Shown: positions 18,624 to 29,165, counted from the stretch's first letter. The stretch: DNA of 64,000 nt from Knoellia flava TL1 (GCF_000768675.1 NZ_AVPI01000034.1:1-64000); one strand, 5' to 3'. Numbers and translations: made by a program. The notes: generated by a model from the sequence alone, not told the origin.

Positions 18624-18651
18624 ACTCGGCGGGGGCAGGGCTCCGAGGGGT

Positions 18652-18686
18652 GGTTTCAGGCTGGTATCGGTGCTATTGACGGCCCT
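18652..18686 (+). promoter_or_regulatory. SARP-type direct repeat promoter of the second STAND gene
   Basis: GGTTTCA (18652-18658) and GGTATCG (18663-18669) are again 11 bases apart, followed by CTATTGACGGCCCT (18673-18686) identical to the first gene. The second repeat ends 41 bases before the ATG, the same distance as in the paralog, while the sequence between the block and the ATG has drifted. Confidence 0.65.
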
Positions 18687-18710
18687 TGGACCCAGTCCCA
18701 CAGTCGAGTC

Positions 18711-21700
18711 ATGCGCATCGCAGTGCTCGGATCACTGCAGGTCGACGAGGGCAGGACGACGCTCAGCCCACGCGACCGGTTGGTGCTCCTCGCCCTCGCG
18801 TCGCGCCCGGGCTCGGAGGTGAGCGTCGACACCCTCGCCGAGGCGGTGTGGGGCGAGGACCTTCCCGACACGTGGCACAAGGTCGTCCAGGGGTGCATCG
18901 TCCGCCTGCGCAAGGCACTGGGGGCCGAGACCATCCAGACGGCGGGTCAGGGGTACCGGCTCCAGCTGCACCGCGACGACATGGACCACGTCCACTTCGA
19001 GGACCTGGTCGGCCGCGCCCGACGGCTCCTCGCCGACGGCGAACCGGACCGAGCCCTCTTCGTCACCGGGCGGGCCCGCGAGCTGTGGCGCGGTGAGCCC
19101 TTCGACGAGCTGCGCGACTGGGACCCGGGACGGGTCGAGTCCGAGCGGCTCATCGAGCTGTGGCGCGACGCCGAGGACCTGCACGCCGAGTCGCTCCTGA
19201 GGGCCGGTCGGCACGAGGACGTCCTCGCGGGCGTCCCACGCCTCGTCGCCGAGCAGCCGATGCGCGAGCACCGGTGGGGGCTGCTCGCCCTCGCCCAGTA
19301 CCGCGCCGGCCGACAGGCCGACGCCCTCGCCACCCTCCACCGCGCCCGGCTCCTGCTCGTCAACGAGCTGGGCCTCGACCCGGGCGGAGAGCTGACCGAC
19401 CTCGAAGCGGCCATCCTGCGGCAGGACCCCGACCTCGAGCCGACGGCACACGCAGCCACGCCACCGGGCGCCTGCCCCTATCCGGGTCTCGTGCCCTACG
19501 ACATCGACGACGCGGAGGGCTTCTTCGGGAGGGAGGCCGAGATCGCCTCCTGCCTGGCCCGCCTGGACGCCCACGGGGTCCTCGCGGTGCTCGGCCCCTC
19601 GGGCAGCGGCAAGTCGTCGCTCGCGCGTGCCGGAGTCGGTGCCGCGCTGCGGCGGGACGGACGTCGGGTGCACGTCGTCACGCCGGGGTCGAGCCCGGCC
19701 CACACCCTCACCCGTCTCGACCTGCGCGCGTCCGACGTGCTCGTCGTCGACCAGTGCGAGGAGGCCCTGGCGCTCGAGTCGACGTCATCGGAACGGTCGA
19801 CCTTCTTCCACCGGCTCGTCGGCTTCGCGGAGTCGGGCAAGGGGCTGCTCGTCGTCTCGATGCGGGCGGACCGCCTCGGGGAGCTGTCCGCGCACCCGGA
19901 GTTCGCCCGCCTCGTCGAGACCGGCCTCCTGCTGCTCGGTCCCATGTCCGAGGACGACCTGCGACGGGCGATCGAGGGACCCGCCGCCCAGGCGGGTCTG
20001 CGGCTCGAACCGGGCCTCGTCGACCTGCTGCTGCGTGAGGTCGCGGGCGAGCCCGCAGCCCTGCCACTCCTCTCCCACGTCCTGCGCAGGACGTGGGAGC
20101 ACCGTGAGGGGTCCACGCTCACCGTTGCCGGCTACACGGCCACGGGTGGGGTGCGCGAGGCCGTGGCCCAGTCAGCGGAGGACGTCTTCCGCCGGCTGGA
20201 CCCCGCCCAGCGGTCGATGCTGCGCGACCTCATGCTTCGCCTCGTGGGCCCGGACCAGGAAGGCGCACCCGTGGCGACACGGATCCCCCGCAGGGCGGTC
20301 ACCGGCGACGAGGACCACGCGCGGCTCGTCGAGCTGCTGCTCGACGCCCGCCTCGTGGCGAGCGACGGCGACACCGTCGAGGTCGCCCACGAGTCCCTCG
20401 CCGTCGCGTGGCCACGCCTGCGGTCGTGGCTCGACGAGGACGTCGAGGGCCTGCGAACCATGCGTCACGTGGCGGTCGCCGCCCAGAGCTGGGACGAGCT
20501 CGGCCGCCCTGACAGCGAGCTCTACCGAGGCACACGGCAGGCGCGGGCGGCCGAGTGGCGGGCGCGCGCCCGGCCCTCCCTCACCCCGGAGGAGCGCGAC
20601 TTCCTCGACGCCTCCGCTGCCCTCGCCGAGAAGGAGGAGCGCGCGACGCAGGAGCAGGTGCGTCGCGAGCGCCGCCTCAACCAGAGGCTGCGGATCGGGT
20701 TGGGCGTCGTCGCGGCTCTGCTGGCCGTGGCCATCGTCGCCGGCACCTTGGCGCTGACGGCCGCCCGGCGAGCCGACCGGCAGGCCCTCGTCGCCGACGC
20801 ACGACGCCTTGGCGCCGAGGCCCTGCGGTCCGACCAGCTCGACCGTTCGCTGCTGCTCGCCGCCGCCGGGGTGGGGCTCCACGACTCCATGGAGACGCGC
20901 ACCAACCTGCTCGCGACACTCGACAGGGCCCCGGCCCTCGTGCGGAACGCCCGCAGCGCCGCTCGTGTCCTCCACCTCACCGTCAACACCGCCACCCAGC
21001 AGGTGGCCGTGATGGCCGCGGACGGTGTCGGTCTCGAGCTCTATGACGCCGGGACCCTGCAACGCAGGACCCCCACGGGACGGGTCCCGGTCGGCGGGTC
21101 GGTGCTCGCCCGACCCGACGGCGCCGGGTACGCGGCGTCGATCGCCGGCGACCTCGTGGACGGCGGGCAGCCACCCGTCACCCTCCTCGACCCGAGCGGC
21201 GAGCGGTCTGCCGTCCAGCTCGGTGGGATCCCGCCGGACTACCAGATCCTCGACCTCGGCTTCCCCGGTCGCTGGTACCTCGGGTTCTCACCGTCGAGTC
21301 GGTGGTTCGCGGCGTCGATGGTCCACATGCCCGAGGACGGGCGCACCCAGACCTTCGTCTGGGACCTCCTCTCCCCGCAGAGGCCGGTCGCCCAGCTGGA
21401 GCTGGGATGGGTCGGCAGCGCACCCACCCTCAGCCCCGACGGACGCACCCTCTACTCGGGCGCCTACGGGCTGGATCTCGTGCCCGGGGCCAAGGGACAG
21501 CTCCTCGTCACGAACCTCCCCACCGGCAGCACGCGCCGCACCCTGACGCCGGCCGACCTGGGCGCGACCCAGCTGGACGACGTCCTGGCCCTGAGCCCGG
21601 ATGGCAGGACGCTCGCCGTGGGAGCCGGTGCGGAGGTGGTCCTCGTGGACACCGCCACCCTGACGGCACGATCGCGACTGACCAGGCAGGGGCCGACCCA

Positions 21701-22925
21701 GGCGCTCGCCTTCTCAACGGACGGAACCCGGCTCGCGTCGACGGGTGAGCAGCTCGTGGTCTGGGACCTCAGCGGAGGGGAGCCCGTCGAGCTCCTCGTC
21801 CAGGACGGTGAAGTCCAGGACCCCGCGTTCAGCCGGGACGGGACCACGCTGTTCACGAAGACCACCGCCGGGCTCATCCAGGAATGGGACCTCGCAGGCA
21901 CTCGGCGCTTCCTGGCCGCGCGGACCGGCGAGCCCCTCGGATGGCGCGACCCGTGGCTCGCGCTCTCCCCCGACCTCAGCAGGGTCGCCTACTCGACGGA
22001 TGCGGGCGAGTCCTTCCGGGTGCGTGACCTCGCCACGGGCAGGTTGGGCCCGGTCGTCTCGCCGGAACGGTCGCAGGGAGGCTACGACGACCTGAGCTGG
22101 CACCCGGACGGCACGATGCTCAGCACGAGCTACGGCGACCCCTGGGTGCGGCTGTGGGATGCCACCACGAGCCGCAGTCTTGCCGAGAGACGCTTCGTCC
22201 CGGCCCCGTCCGTGGAGGGTGCCGCAGCGACCTACTTCAGCCTCGACGGGAAGCACCTGCTCGTCGGCACGACGGAGGGTCGTCTGCACGTGCTGGACTC
22301 GAGGACCCTCCTGCCGACCCGGGAGCCGATCGTCGTGTACGCCAAGGACGCCGGCACGGCGAAGACCGACGACGTGTGGAACTTCGTGGCCGCCGGGGAC
22401 CAGACCGTGTGGCTCCCGGACACCGTCGTCGACTACGCGAAGGGGACCGTCCGGTCGATTCCGGACCTCGGCGACACCATCGTCAACGTGTACCCCTCCC
22501 CCGACGGGAGCCGCGCCATCGTCGACTGCGGGCCCGCCGGGGTGGGGCTCCTCGACGCAAGCACGATGACCTGGATCTCACCGCCCGACCCGGCCCAGGC
22601 CGGGCTGGTCGGCTACTACTTCACCGCCTGGAGCGACGACGGGTCCCTCGTCGCGAGCGCGAACGAAGGACGCCTCAGCCACTGGGACGGTCGGACGGGC
22701 GCCCACCGCGGCACCGTCGCGGTGCCCGGAGAAGGCGACCCGGCCTTCTCGAGGGACGGCTCATCCCTCCTCTACGCGAGCAGTGACGGCTCGGTGCTCC
22801 GCTGGGACCTCGACCCGGGCTCGTGGGTGGCCGCCGCCTGCCGGGCCTCCGGGCGCGTCCTCACCAAGGCGGAGTGGCGCACCTACCTGCCGGACCGGCC
22901 GTACTCGCGGACCTGCTCCACCTGA
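18711..22925 (+). CDS. SARP-type regulator fused to STAND NTPase and WD40 sensor, copy 2
   Basis: Protein of 1404 aa, alignable with copy 1 from end to end: winged helix (1-88), BTAD (90-240), STAND NTPase with P-loop GPSGSGKSS at about 295-303 and LVVDQCEE, membrane helix near 660-682 (VVAALLAVAIVAGTLAL), and WD40-like blades ending in LTKAEWRTYLPDRP and a terminal Cys. The DNA-binding and NTPase parts are much closer to copy 1 than the propeller is, suggesting shared DNA targets and different ligands. The ATG at 18711 is set by alignment with copy 1. Same-strand tandem order and shared promoter block point to duplication. It converges on the gene at 22947 with 21 bases between stops. Confidence 0.88.
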   Translation: MRIAVLGSLQVDEGRTTLSPRDRLVLLALASRPGSEVSVDTLAEAVWGEDLPDTWHKVVQGCIVRLRKALGAETIQTAGQGYRLQLHRDDMDHVHFEDLVGRARRLLADGEPDRALFVTGRARELWRGEPFDELRDWDPGRVESERLIELWRDAEDLHAESLLRAGRHEDVLAGVPRLVAEQPMREHRWGLLALAQYRAGRQADALATLHRARLLLVNELGLDPGGELTDLEAAILRQDPDLEPTAHAATPPGACPYPGLVPYDIDDAEGFFGREAEIASCLARLDAHGVLAVLGPSGSGKSSLARAGVGAALRRDGRRVHVVTPGSSPAHTLTRLDLRASDVLVVDQCEEALALESTSSERSTFFHRLVGFAESGKGLLVVSMRADRLGELSAHPEFARLVETGLLLLGPMSEDDLRRAIEGPAAQAGLRLEPGLVDLLLREVAGEPAALPLLSHVLRRTWEHREGSTLTVAGYTATGGVREAVAQSAEDVFRRLDPAQRSMLRDLMLRLVGPDQEGAPVATRIPRRAVTGDEDHARLVELLLDARLVASDGDTVEVAHESLAVAWPRLRSWLDEDVEGLRTMRHVAVAAQSWDELGRPDSELYRGTRQARAAEWRARARPSLTPEERDFLDASAALAEKEERATQEQVRRERRLNQRLRIGLGVVAALLAVAIVAGTLALTAARRADRQALVADARRLGAEALRSDQLDRSLLLAAAGVGLHDSMETRTNLLATLDRAPALVRNARSAARVLHLTVNTATQQVAVMAADGVGLELYDAGTLQRRTPTGRVPVGGSVLARPDGAGYAASIAGDLVDGGQPPVTLLDPSGERSAVQLGGIPPDYQILDLGFPGRWYLGFSPSSRWFAASMVHMPEDGRTQTFVWDLLSPQRPVAQLELGWVGSAPTLSPDGRTLYSGAYGLDLVPGAKGQLLVTNLPTGSTRRTLTPADLGATQLDDVLALSPDGRTLAVGAGAEVVLVDTATLTARSRLTRQGPTQALAFSTDGTRLASTGEQLVVWDLSGGEPVELLVQDGEVQDPAFSRDGTTLFTKTTAGLIQEWDLAGTRRFLAARTGEPLGWRDPWLALSPDLSRVAYSTDAGESFRVRDLATGRLGPVVSPERSQGGYDDLSWHPDGTMLSTSYGDPWVRLWDATTSRSLAERRFVPAPSVEGAAATYFSLDGKHLLVGTTEGRLHVLDSRTLLPTREPIVVYAKDAGTAKTDDVWNFVAAGDQTVWLPDTVVDYAKGTVRSIPDLGDTIVNVYPSPDGSRAIVDCGPAGVGLLDASTMTWISPPDPAQAGLVGYYFTAWSDDGSLVASANEGRLSHWDGRTGAHRGTVAVPGEGDPAFSRDGSSLLYASSDGSVLRWDLDPGSWVAAACRASGRVLTKAEWRTYLPDRPYSRTCST

Positions 22926-22946
22926 GACCCGCCGTATGCCGTCCGG

Positions 22947-23444
22947 TCACCAGAGGTCGGCGGTCCGGAACCGGCCGTCGTCGCCCTCGAAGACGACGAC
23001 GATGCGCAGGTCGTCGACGCCGTCGTTGCCCCGGCAGATCGTCGTGACGTCGGTGGCGACCCGGGCGGTCGCCGGGCAGGACACGTCCTCGTAGTAGTAG
23101 TCGCCCTCGTCCTCGAGGGCCTCGGCGAGGGCCTCGCCGCCCACGCTGCCGTCGGCCGCCACCTCCACCCGGCCCGACGGCGGACCCGGGAACCCCTCGT
23201 CGAAGGACCCGAACCCCCCGAACGCCAGCCCGAAGAACAGCATCGGCACGACGGTCATGCCGATGAAGGTGAGGCCCATGCCCACGACGACCCCGATGGC
23301 TCCGGCGGCCCACGGGTTGAGGCCCGTCGACCGCGGCGAGCCCGCCGGCGGTTGGGCATAGCCGTAGGGCGGCGGGACGGCATACGGGGCGTACGGCTGG
23401 TGCGGTGGCACCGGCTGTCCCGGGTGGTGGGGCGACTGGCTCAC
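22947..23444 (-). CDS. Single-pass membrane protein with DUF4333-like domain
   Basis: Protein of 165 aa. A Pro/Tyr/Gln-rich cytoplasmic tail (1-40) precedes one hydrophobic segment (about 45-78, WAAGAIGVVVGMGLTFIGMT onward). The remaining exported part has a Cys pair (SCPATA and TTICRG) and ends in DLRIVVVFEGDDGRFRTADL, the pattern of DUF4333 proteins, which are small extracytoplasmic domains of unknown role. It converges on the second STAND gene and is followed upstream by mazG on the same strand. Confidence 0.7.
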   Translation of the reverse strand: MSQSPHHPGQPVPPHQPYAPYAVPPPYGYAQPPAGSPRSTGLNPWAAGAIGVVVGMGLTFIGMTVVPMLFFGLAFGGFGSFDEGFPGPPSGRVEVAADGSVGGEALAEALEDEGDYYYEDVSCPATARVATDVTTICRGNDGVDDLRIVVVFEGDDGRFRTADLW

Positions 23445-23488
23445 GGGTCCTCCTCGGGCGCGACGGCCAAGGATCGCACGCGGACGGC

Positions 23489-24235
23489 TCAGCCGCCGGA
23501 CTTCGCGGCCTTCTCCTCGGCCTTGATGCGGGCCCAGGCCTCCTCGACCTCCTCGGGGGTCGAGGCGTCGCCGTCGGCGAAGACGTGCGGGTGGCGACGG
23601 ACGAGCTTGGCGACGAGACCGCCGGCGACGTCGTCGATGTCGAAGACGTCCGCCTCGTCGGTCGCGTCCTCGGCCACCCGGGCGTGGAAGAGCACCTGGA
23701 GGAGCACGTCGCCGAGCTCCTCCGCGAGGTGCCGCCGGTCACCGGACTCGATCGCCTCGACGGTCTCGGCGGCTTCTTCGGTGAGGTACTTCGCGAGCGA
23801 CTCGTGGGTCTGCTTCGCGTCCCACGGGCAGCCACCGGGCGAGCGCAGCCGGTCCATGACCGCGACGGCGTCGAGCAGCCGGGAGCCGGGCACGTCCCAG
23901 GACGCGACGACCATCTCGACCTCGGGCGGGATCTCGAGCCGGGACACCTCGGAGGCGATGGCATCGGTGAGGCCGGGGTCGGCGTCGGCCGAGCCGAGCC
24001 ACACGACATCCGCCTCGACGGCCCGGTCGACGAGGAGCCGGGCGAGCTCCGGTGGCGAGAGCTCCTCACCCACGGGGTCGACGGTCAGGCCCGACTCGGC
24101 GACAGCCTCGACGACCGGCTCCGACAGGTCGCGGCACAGGCGCGCGGACGCCGACTCCACGGCATACCAGGCACTGCGGGACATGAGGCCCGGCGCGACG
24201 CGCGGGCTCGTGACGAGGAGGCTCAGCCGCCCCAC
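23489..24235 (-). CDS. mazG: MazG-family nucleotide pyrophosphohydrolase
   Basis: Protein of 248 aa. The C-terminal half is a MazG domain with LRSPGGCPWDAKQTHESL, then the metal-binding EEAAETVEAIESGD and EELGDVLLQVLFHA helices (ExxE...ExxD). The N-terminal 115 residues, starting GRLSLLVTSPRVAPG, are the extra domain seen in actinobacterial MazG. The enzyme hydrolyses (d)NTPs, including oxidised ones, to monophosphates in the cytoplasm. GTG start four bases after the lipoprotein stop. The order mfd - mazG - lipoprotein - eno is mycobacterial; here the lipoprotein lies between mfd and mazG. Confidence 0.9.
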   Translation of the reverse strand: MGRLSLLVTSPRVAPGLMSRSAWYAVESASARLCRDLSEPVVEAVAESGLTVDPVGEELSPPELARLLVDRAVEADVVWLGSADADPGLTDAIASEVSRLEIPPEVEMVVASWDVPGSRLLDAVAVMDRLRSPGGCPWDAKQTHESLAKYLTEEAAETVEAIESGDRRHLAEELGDVLLQVLFHARVAEDATDEADVFDIDDVAGGLVAKLVRRHPHVFADGDASTPEEVEEAWARIKAEEKAAKSGG

Positions 24236-24239
24236 GACG

Positions 24240-24770
24240 TCACTGGGCCGGCTGCGCGGGCGCGGACGCGGCAGGCGCGGCGGGGACGAGCCAGTTGGGC
24301 GACGTCGCGACGAGCGAGGCCTGCTGGGGGTCGAAGCGGCCGTAGCGCGGGTTGATCTTCATGTCGATCTCGGCGAACTTCTTCGTCAGCTCCTGGCGCC
24401 CCGCGTCGTCGACCTGCTGGAGGCTCGCCTCGGCCTGGAGGATCTCGACCGTCGAGTCGGCGGGCGTCTCGGGGAAGTCCTTGAGCGCGGCCCGCGCGGC
24501 GGACTCGCTCTGGGCGCGGCCGGCGGCGGCCGCGGCCTCGTTGATGTAGGGGGCGCGGATGAGCAGCGTGAGCGTCTGCGCGGCGGTCAGCGGCTGCTGC
24601 GGGTTGAACGCCCTGTTGATCTGGGAGGTCGCCTCGCGCACCTCCTGCTCGGTGATGACGCGCCCGTCGACGACCGCGGCGGTCTCGGCCGAGGTCGTGC
24701 CGGAGCACGCGGACAGGGCGAGGATGCCCGCGAGGGCGATGGCGGTGCTGCGAGCCTTGACGGCCTTCAC
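24240..24770 (-). CDS. SurA-N-like lipoprotein
   Basis: Protein of 176 aa with a lipoprotein signal: basic start, hydrophobic ALAGILALSAC and Cys22 as the lipidation site. The mature part begins TSAETAAVVDGRVITEQEV, the opening of SurA/PrsA N-terminal chaperone domains, and has no peptidyl-prolyl isomerase domain, so it is probably a short folding-assistant or binding lipoprotein outside the membrane. The GTG start at 24770 has AAGGGA seven bases upstream and gives the proper signal; the frame runs further upstream into mfd without signal character. It lies 14 bases after mfd and 4 before mazG. Confidence 0.82.
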   Translation of the reverse strand: MKAVKARSTAIALAGILALSACSGTTSAETAAVVDGRVITEQEVREATSQINRAFNPQQPLTAAQTLTLLIRAPYINEAAAAAGRAQSESAARAALKDFPETPADSTVEILQAEASLQQVDDAGRQELTKKFAEIDMKINPRYGRFDPQQASLVATSPNWLVPAAPAASAPAQPAQ

Positions 24771-24784
24771 TGGGTGTCCCTTCG

Positions 24785-27700
24785 TCAACGGGTGGCCCGG
24801 GACCCGCTGCTGGTCCCGGCGGTCGCCACCGCGGCTGCTGTCCCGACATTGTCCATGACGACGCTGCGGATGACCGCACCCGCCCACTCCAGCACGTCCT
24901 TGTTGCGCAGCGGCTGGCCACCGACGCGCGCCGTCATCGGCTTGGGGACGAGGACCGTGCCGAGCGCCTGCTTGACGATGGAGCCGGGGTAGAGGCGTTG
25001 GAGGCGCAGCTCCTGGCTCTCACGCAGCTCGACCGGGCCGAAGCGGACGGTGTTGCCCTGGACCGAGATGTCGCGGATGCCGGCGGCCCGCGCGACCGTG
25101 CGCAGGCGGGCGACCTCGATGAGGTTGCGCACCGGCTCCGGCGGCTGGCCGTAGCGGTCGACGAGCTCGGCCTCGATGTCGGCGAGCGCGGCCTCGTCGG
25201 CGACGGTGGCGAGCTTCTTGTAGGCCTCGAGGCGAAGCCGCTCACCCGGCACGTAGTCGTGCGGGAGGTGGGCGTCGACGGGCAGCTCGATCTTGATCTC
25301 GCCGATCTCCTCCTCGACGTCGCCCTTGAAGCTCGCGACGGCCTCGCCGACGAGCCGGACGTAGAGGTCGAAGCCGACGCCGGCGATGTGTCCGGACTGC
25401 TCGCCGCCGAGGAGGTTGCCGGCACCGCGGATCTCGAGGTCCTTCATGGCGACCTGCATGCCCGAGCCGAGGTCGGTGTGGCTCGCGATCGTCTGCAGCC
25501 GGTCGTGCGCGGTCTCGGTGAGCGGCACCTCGGGCGGGTAGAGGAAGTAGGAGTAGGCCCGCTCGCGTCCCCGCCCGACGCGGCCGCGCAGCTGGTGCAG
25601 CTGGCTCAGCCCGAGGCGGTCGGCGCGCTCGACGATGAGGGTGTTGGCGTTGGAGATGTCCAGGCCGGTCTCGACGATCGTCGTGCAGACGAGGACGTCG
25701 AAGCGCTTCTCCCAGAAGTCGAGGACGACCTGCTCGAGCTTGTGCTCGCCCATCTTGCCGTGGGCGACCGCGATGCGCGCCTCGGGCACGAGCTCGCGGA
25801 TGCGGGCGGCGGCCCTCTCGATCGTCGACACCTTGTTGTGGATGTAGAAGACCTGGCCCTCGCGGAGCAGCTCGCGCCGGATGGCCGCGGTGATCTGCTT
25901 CTCCTCGTAGGCGCCGACGTAGGTGAGGACGGGGTGCCGCTCCTCGGGAGGCGTTGCGAGAGTTGACATCTCGCGTATGCCGGTCACGGCCATCTCGAGT
26001 GTGCGCGGGATCGGGGTCGCGGACATCGCGAGCACGTCGACGGCCGTGCGGAGCGACTTGAGCTGCTCCTTGTGCTCGACGCCGAAGCGCTGCTCCTCGT
26101 CGACGACGACGAGGCCGAGGTCCTTGAACCGGACCGAGTCGGAGAGCAGGCGGTGGGTCCCGATGACGAGGTCGACGGTGCCGTCGGCCAGCCCCTCGAT
26201 GACGGCGTCGGACTCCTTCTTGGAGATGAAGCGGCTCAGCGCCTTGACCGTCACGGGGTAGGGCGCGTAGCGCTCGGTGAAGGTCTGGAGGTGCTGCTGC
26301 ACGAGGAGCGTCGTCGGCACGAGGACGGCGACCTGCTTGCCGTCCTGGATCGCCTTGAACGCGGCGCGCACGGCGATCTCGGTCTTGCCGTAGCCGACGT
26401 CGCCGGCGAGGAGCCGGTCCATCGGGACCTCACGCTCCATGTCGGCCTTGACCTCGTCGATCGAGCTGAGCTGGTCGGGCGTCTCGACGTAGGCGAAGGC
26501 GTCCTCGAGCTCGCGCTGCCACGGGGTGTCGCGGGAGAAGGCGTGGCCCCTGGTCGCCATCCGTGCGGAGTAGAGCTGGATGAGCTCGGCCGCGATCTGC
26601 TTGACGTAGCGACGGGCCTTGGACTTGGTCTGCTTCCAGTCCGAGCCGCCCATCCGGTTGAGGGTGGGCTGCTCGCCGCCGACGTAGCGGGTCACCTGGT
26701 CGAGCTGGTCGGTCGGCACGAAGAGCCGGTCGCCGGGCTGGCCGCGCTTGGACGCGGCGTACTCGATGACGAGGTACTCGCGCGTCGCACCCTGGACGGT
26801 GCGCTGCATCATCTCGACGAACCGGCCGACACCGTGCTGCTCGTGGACGACGAAGTCGCCGGTCTTGAGCTGGAGCGGGTCGACCTGGTTGCGACGACGC
26901 GACGGCATACGCCGCATGTCCTTGGTCGACGGACCGGAGGACGGCGTGCCGGTGAGGTCGGACTCGGTGAGGACGGCGAGCCGGCCGGCCGGGTGGACGA
27001 AGCCGCGGCCGAGCTGGGCCGTGGTCACGTGGACGATGCCGGGCTGGAGGTCGTCGAGGCTCGCGTCGAGCCGGGCGGGCACCTCGGCCTCGCCGAGCAC
27101 CTCGACGATGCGCTTGGCCGAGCCCTGGCCGTCGGTGGCGACGAGCACGCGCCAGCCGTCGTCGGTCCAGCGACGCAGGTCGGCAGCCGCCGCCTCGATG
27201 TCGCCCCTGTATGCCGTGGCGTCCTCGGTGCCGGTCTCGGCGACGTCGCCTTCGGTCGTGTCCGCGGTCTCGGTGTCGAGGGCGAAGGGAGTGAGGTCCC
27301 ACCACGGGTGCTCGGTCTCGCGGGCGTGGTCGCGCAGGTCGCCGACGGTCCAGAACGACGCCGAGCCGAGGATGCGCTCGAGGTCGATCGGCACCGCGTT
27401 GCCGGCGGCGGCGTTGGCCCACCCGGCCTCGAGGAACTCCTGGCTCGTCGCGACGAGGTCGTGCGCGCGCGTGCGGACGCGCTCGGGGTCGCAGGTGACG
27501 ACGGGCGACCCGGCAGGGAAGCTGTCGAGCATCGACTCCATGCCGTCGACGAGGGCCGGGGCGAGCGACTCCATGCCCTCGACGGCGATGCCGGCGGCAA
27601 GCTTGGTGAGGAGGTCGGCGGCGCCGGGCAGCTGCTCGGCGAGCGCGGCGGCGCGGTCGCGCACGGCGTCGGTGAGGAGGACCTCACGGCAGGGCGGGGC

Positions 27701-28426
27701 CCAGAGCCCGTGCTCGGCGACCTCGAGCGAGCGCTGGTCGGCCACCTTGAACCATCGGATCTCCTCGACCGTGTCGCCCCAGAACTCGACGCGGAGCGGG
27801 TGCTCCTCGGTCGGCGGGAACACGTCGAGGATCCCGCCGCGCACCGCGAACTCGCCACGGCGCTCGACGAGGTCGGTGCGGCTGTAGGCAGCGGCAACGA
27901 GACCCTCGACCACGGCATCGGGGTCGTGCTCCTCGCCGGCGCGCAGGGCCACCGGCTCGAGGTCACCGAGCCCCCTCGCGATCGGCTGGAGGACGGCGCG
28001 CACCGGCGCGACGACGACCGACAACGGGCCGTGCGCGGCGTCGTCCTCGGCGACCGTCGCCGGGTGCGCGAGCCGGCGCAGGACCGCGAGGCGGCGGCCG
28101 ACGGTGTCGGAGCGCGGGCTGAGCCGCTCGTGCGGCAGCGTCTCCCACGACGGGAAGTCGGCGACGACATCCGGGTCGAGGAAGCAGCCCAGCGCCGCGG
28201 TGAGGTCCTCGGCCTCGCGGCTCGTCGCGGTGACGACGAGCAGCGGCAGCCGGTCGGGCGCGGTGGCGCGAAGGCGCTCGACCGCCGCGGCGATGAGGGT
28301 GGGGCGCGCGCCGGCGCTCACGGAGACGTCGAGCGTCGACGTTGCGCGGGCCGTGGCGGTGTCGAGGAGGGCGGAGATCTGGGGTGCCGCGCCGAGCTGG
28401 TCGACGAGGGGTTGCAGCGTGGGCAT
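24785..28426 (-). CDS. mfd: Transcription-repair coupling factor Mfd
   Basis: Protein of 1213 aa, full length for Mfd. N-terminal UvrB-like modules (about 1-480) are followed by the RNA-polymerase-interacting CarD-like domain ([20 protein letters not shown]), the translocase with Walker [16 protein letters not shown] and [12 protein letters not shown], and the C-terminal TRCF domain. It removes RNA polymerase stalled at lesions and recruits UvrA. It lies between pth and the lipoprotein gene, as in mycobacteria where pth and mfd are near neighbours. A long open frame on the opposite strand is a GC-codon shadow. Confidence 0.97.
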   Translation of the reverse strand: MPTLQPLVDQLGAAPQISALLDTATARATSTLDVSVSAGARPTLIAAAVERLRATAPDRLPLLVVTATSREAEDLTAALGCFLDPDVVADFPSWETLPHERLSPRSDTVGRRLAVLRRLAHPATVAEDDAAHGPLSVVVAPVRAVLQPIARGLGDLEPVALRAGEEHDPDAVVEGLVAAAYSRTDLVERRGEFAVRGGILDVFPPTEEHPLRVEFWGDTVEEIRWFKVADQRSLEVAEHGLWAPPCREVLLTDAVRDRAAALAEQLPGAADLLTKLAAGIAVEGMESLAPALVDGMESMLDSFPAGSPVVTCDPERVRTRAHDLVATSQEFLEAGWANAAAGNAVPIDLERILGSASFWTVGDLRDHARETEHPWWDLTPFALDTETADTTEGDVAETGTEDATAYRGDIEAAAADLRRWTDDGWRVLVATDGQGSAKRIVEVLGEAEVPARLDASLDDLQPGIVHVTTAQLGRGFVHPAGRLAVLTESDLTGTPSSGPSTKDMRRMPSRRRNQVDPLQLKTGDFVVHEQHGVGRFVEMMQRTVQGATREYLVIEYAASKRGQPGDRLFVPTDQLDQVTRYVGGEQPTLNRMGGSDWKQTKSKARRYVKQIAAELIQLYSARMATRGHAFSRDTPWQRELEDAFAYVETPDQLSSIDEVKADMEREVPMDRLLAGDVGYGKTEIAVRAAFKAIQDGKQVAVLVPTTLLVQQHLQTFTERYAPYPVTVKALSRFISKKESDAVIEGLADGTVDLVIGTHRLLSDSVRFKDLGLVVVDEEQRFGVEHKEQLKSLRTAVDVLAMSATPIPRTLEMAVTGIREMSTLATPPEERHPVLTYVGAYEEKQITAAIRRELLREGQVFYIHNKVSTIERAAARIRELVPEARIAVAHGKMGEHKLEQVVLDFWEKRFDVLVCTTIVETGLDISNANTLIVERADRLGLSQLHQLRGRVGRGRERAYSYFLYPPEVPLTETAHDRLQTIASHTDLGSGMQVAMKDLEIRGAGNLLGGEQSGHIAGVGFDLYVRLVGEAVASFKGDVEEEIGEIKIELPVDAHLPHDYVPGERLRLEAYKKLATVADEAALADIEAELVDRYGQPPEPVRNLIEVARLRTVARAAGIRDISVQGNTVRFGPVELRESQELRLQRLYPGSIVKQALGTVLVPKPMTARVGGQPLRNKDVLEWAGAVIRSVVMDNVGTAAAVATAGTSSGSRATR

Positions 28427-28457
28427 CGCCCCTCAGCCTAACGGGGCGCGATGACGG

Positions 28458-29063
28458 TCAGCTCCCGGCGGCGGGTGCGTGGAACCGCTGCTGCGTCTCG
28501 AGCAGGCCATGCGTGACGAGCATCTCCACGGCGTCGGCCGCGTCGCCGAGGAGGAAGGGCAGCTCCTTGCGCTCGGTCGTGGAGAAGTCCTTGAGGACGT
28601 AGTCGGCGGGGTCCTGTCGGCCGGGCGGGCGGCCGATGCCCACACGCACCCTGAGGTAGTCGCGGGTGCCGAGCGACTTCGAGATCGAGCGCAGCCCGTT
28701 GTGGCCACCCTCGCCACCGCCGAGCTTGAGCCGGACGTCACCGGCGGGGATGTCGAGCTCGTCGTGGACGACGACGAGCCGGTCGGGCTCGACCGAGAAG
28801 AAGCCCATGAGCGCCTTGACCGGCCCCCCGGACTCGTTCATGTAGCTGTGGGGCACGGCGATGACGGCGCTCGGGCCCGGCACTCCCCCGGGCCCCGTGC
28901 CGATGCGCACCTGCGCCACGGACGCACGCGCCTTGTGCGCGCGGAGCGCGCTCTTCGTCCGCGAGGCCAGCTCGTCGACGACCATCGCTCCGACGTTGTG
29001 GCGGTTGCCGGCATACGTCGGTCCCGGGTTGCCCAGGCCGACGACCATCCACGTCTCGCTCAC
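28458..29063 (-). CDS. pth: Peptidyl-tRNA hydrolase
   Basis: Protein of 201 aa. Hallmarks are [20 protein letters not shown] with the catalytic His, the [12 protein letters not shown] loop, [11 protein letters not shown] and [13 protein letters not shown]. It frees tRNA from peptidyl-tRNAs dropped by ribosomes. The GTG at 29063 is preferred over a TTG nine bases earlier because it yields the family N terminus; no strong ribosome site precedes either. It follows rplY in the conserved rplY - pth pair, with a hairpin between them. Confidence 0.94.
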   Translation of the reverse strand: MSETWMVVGLGNPGPTYAGNRHNVGAMVVDELASRTKSALRAHKARASVAQVRIGTGPGGVPGPSAVIAVPHSYMNESGGPVKALMGFFSVEPDRLVVVHDELDIPAGDVRLKLGGGEGGHNGLRSISKSLGTRDYLRVRVGIGRPPGRQDPADYVLKDFSTTERKELPFLLGDAADAVEMLVTHGLLETQQRFHAPAAGS

Positions 29064-29099
29064 GACGAGCAAGTATGCCGGGTGGTGCGGGGACGCGAA

Positions 29100-29128
29100 C
29101 GGGCCCGGTCCGTGGTGGACCGGGCCCG
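29100..29128 (-). terminator. Hairpin between rplY and pth
   Basis: CGGGCCCGGTCC and GGACCGGGCCCG are exact complements around a five-base loop, between the rplY stop and the pth start. It would reduce read-through from rplY into pth or act as an attenuating element. Confidence 0.75.
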
Positions 29129-29165
29129 TGCGGGATGCGCGTCAGTCGCGCGGGGAGCGGATCGC

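Noticed and set aside
26072-28441. Plus-strand frame of 789 codons opposite mfd
   Set aside because: Antisense shadow without recognisable motifs; mfd is complete on the other strand.
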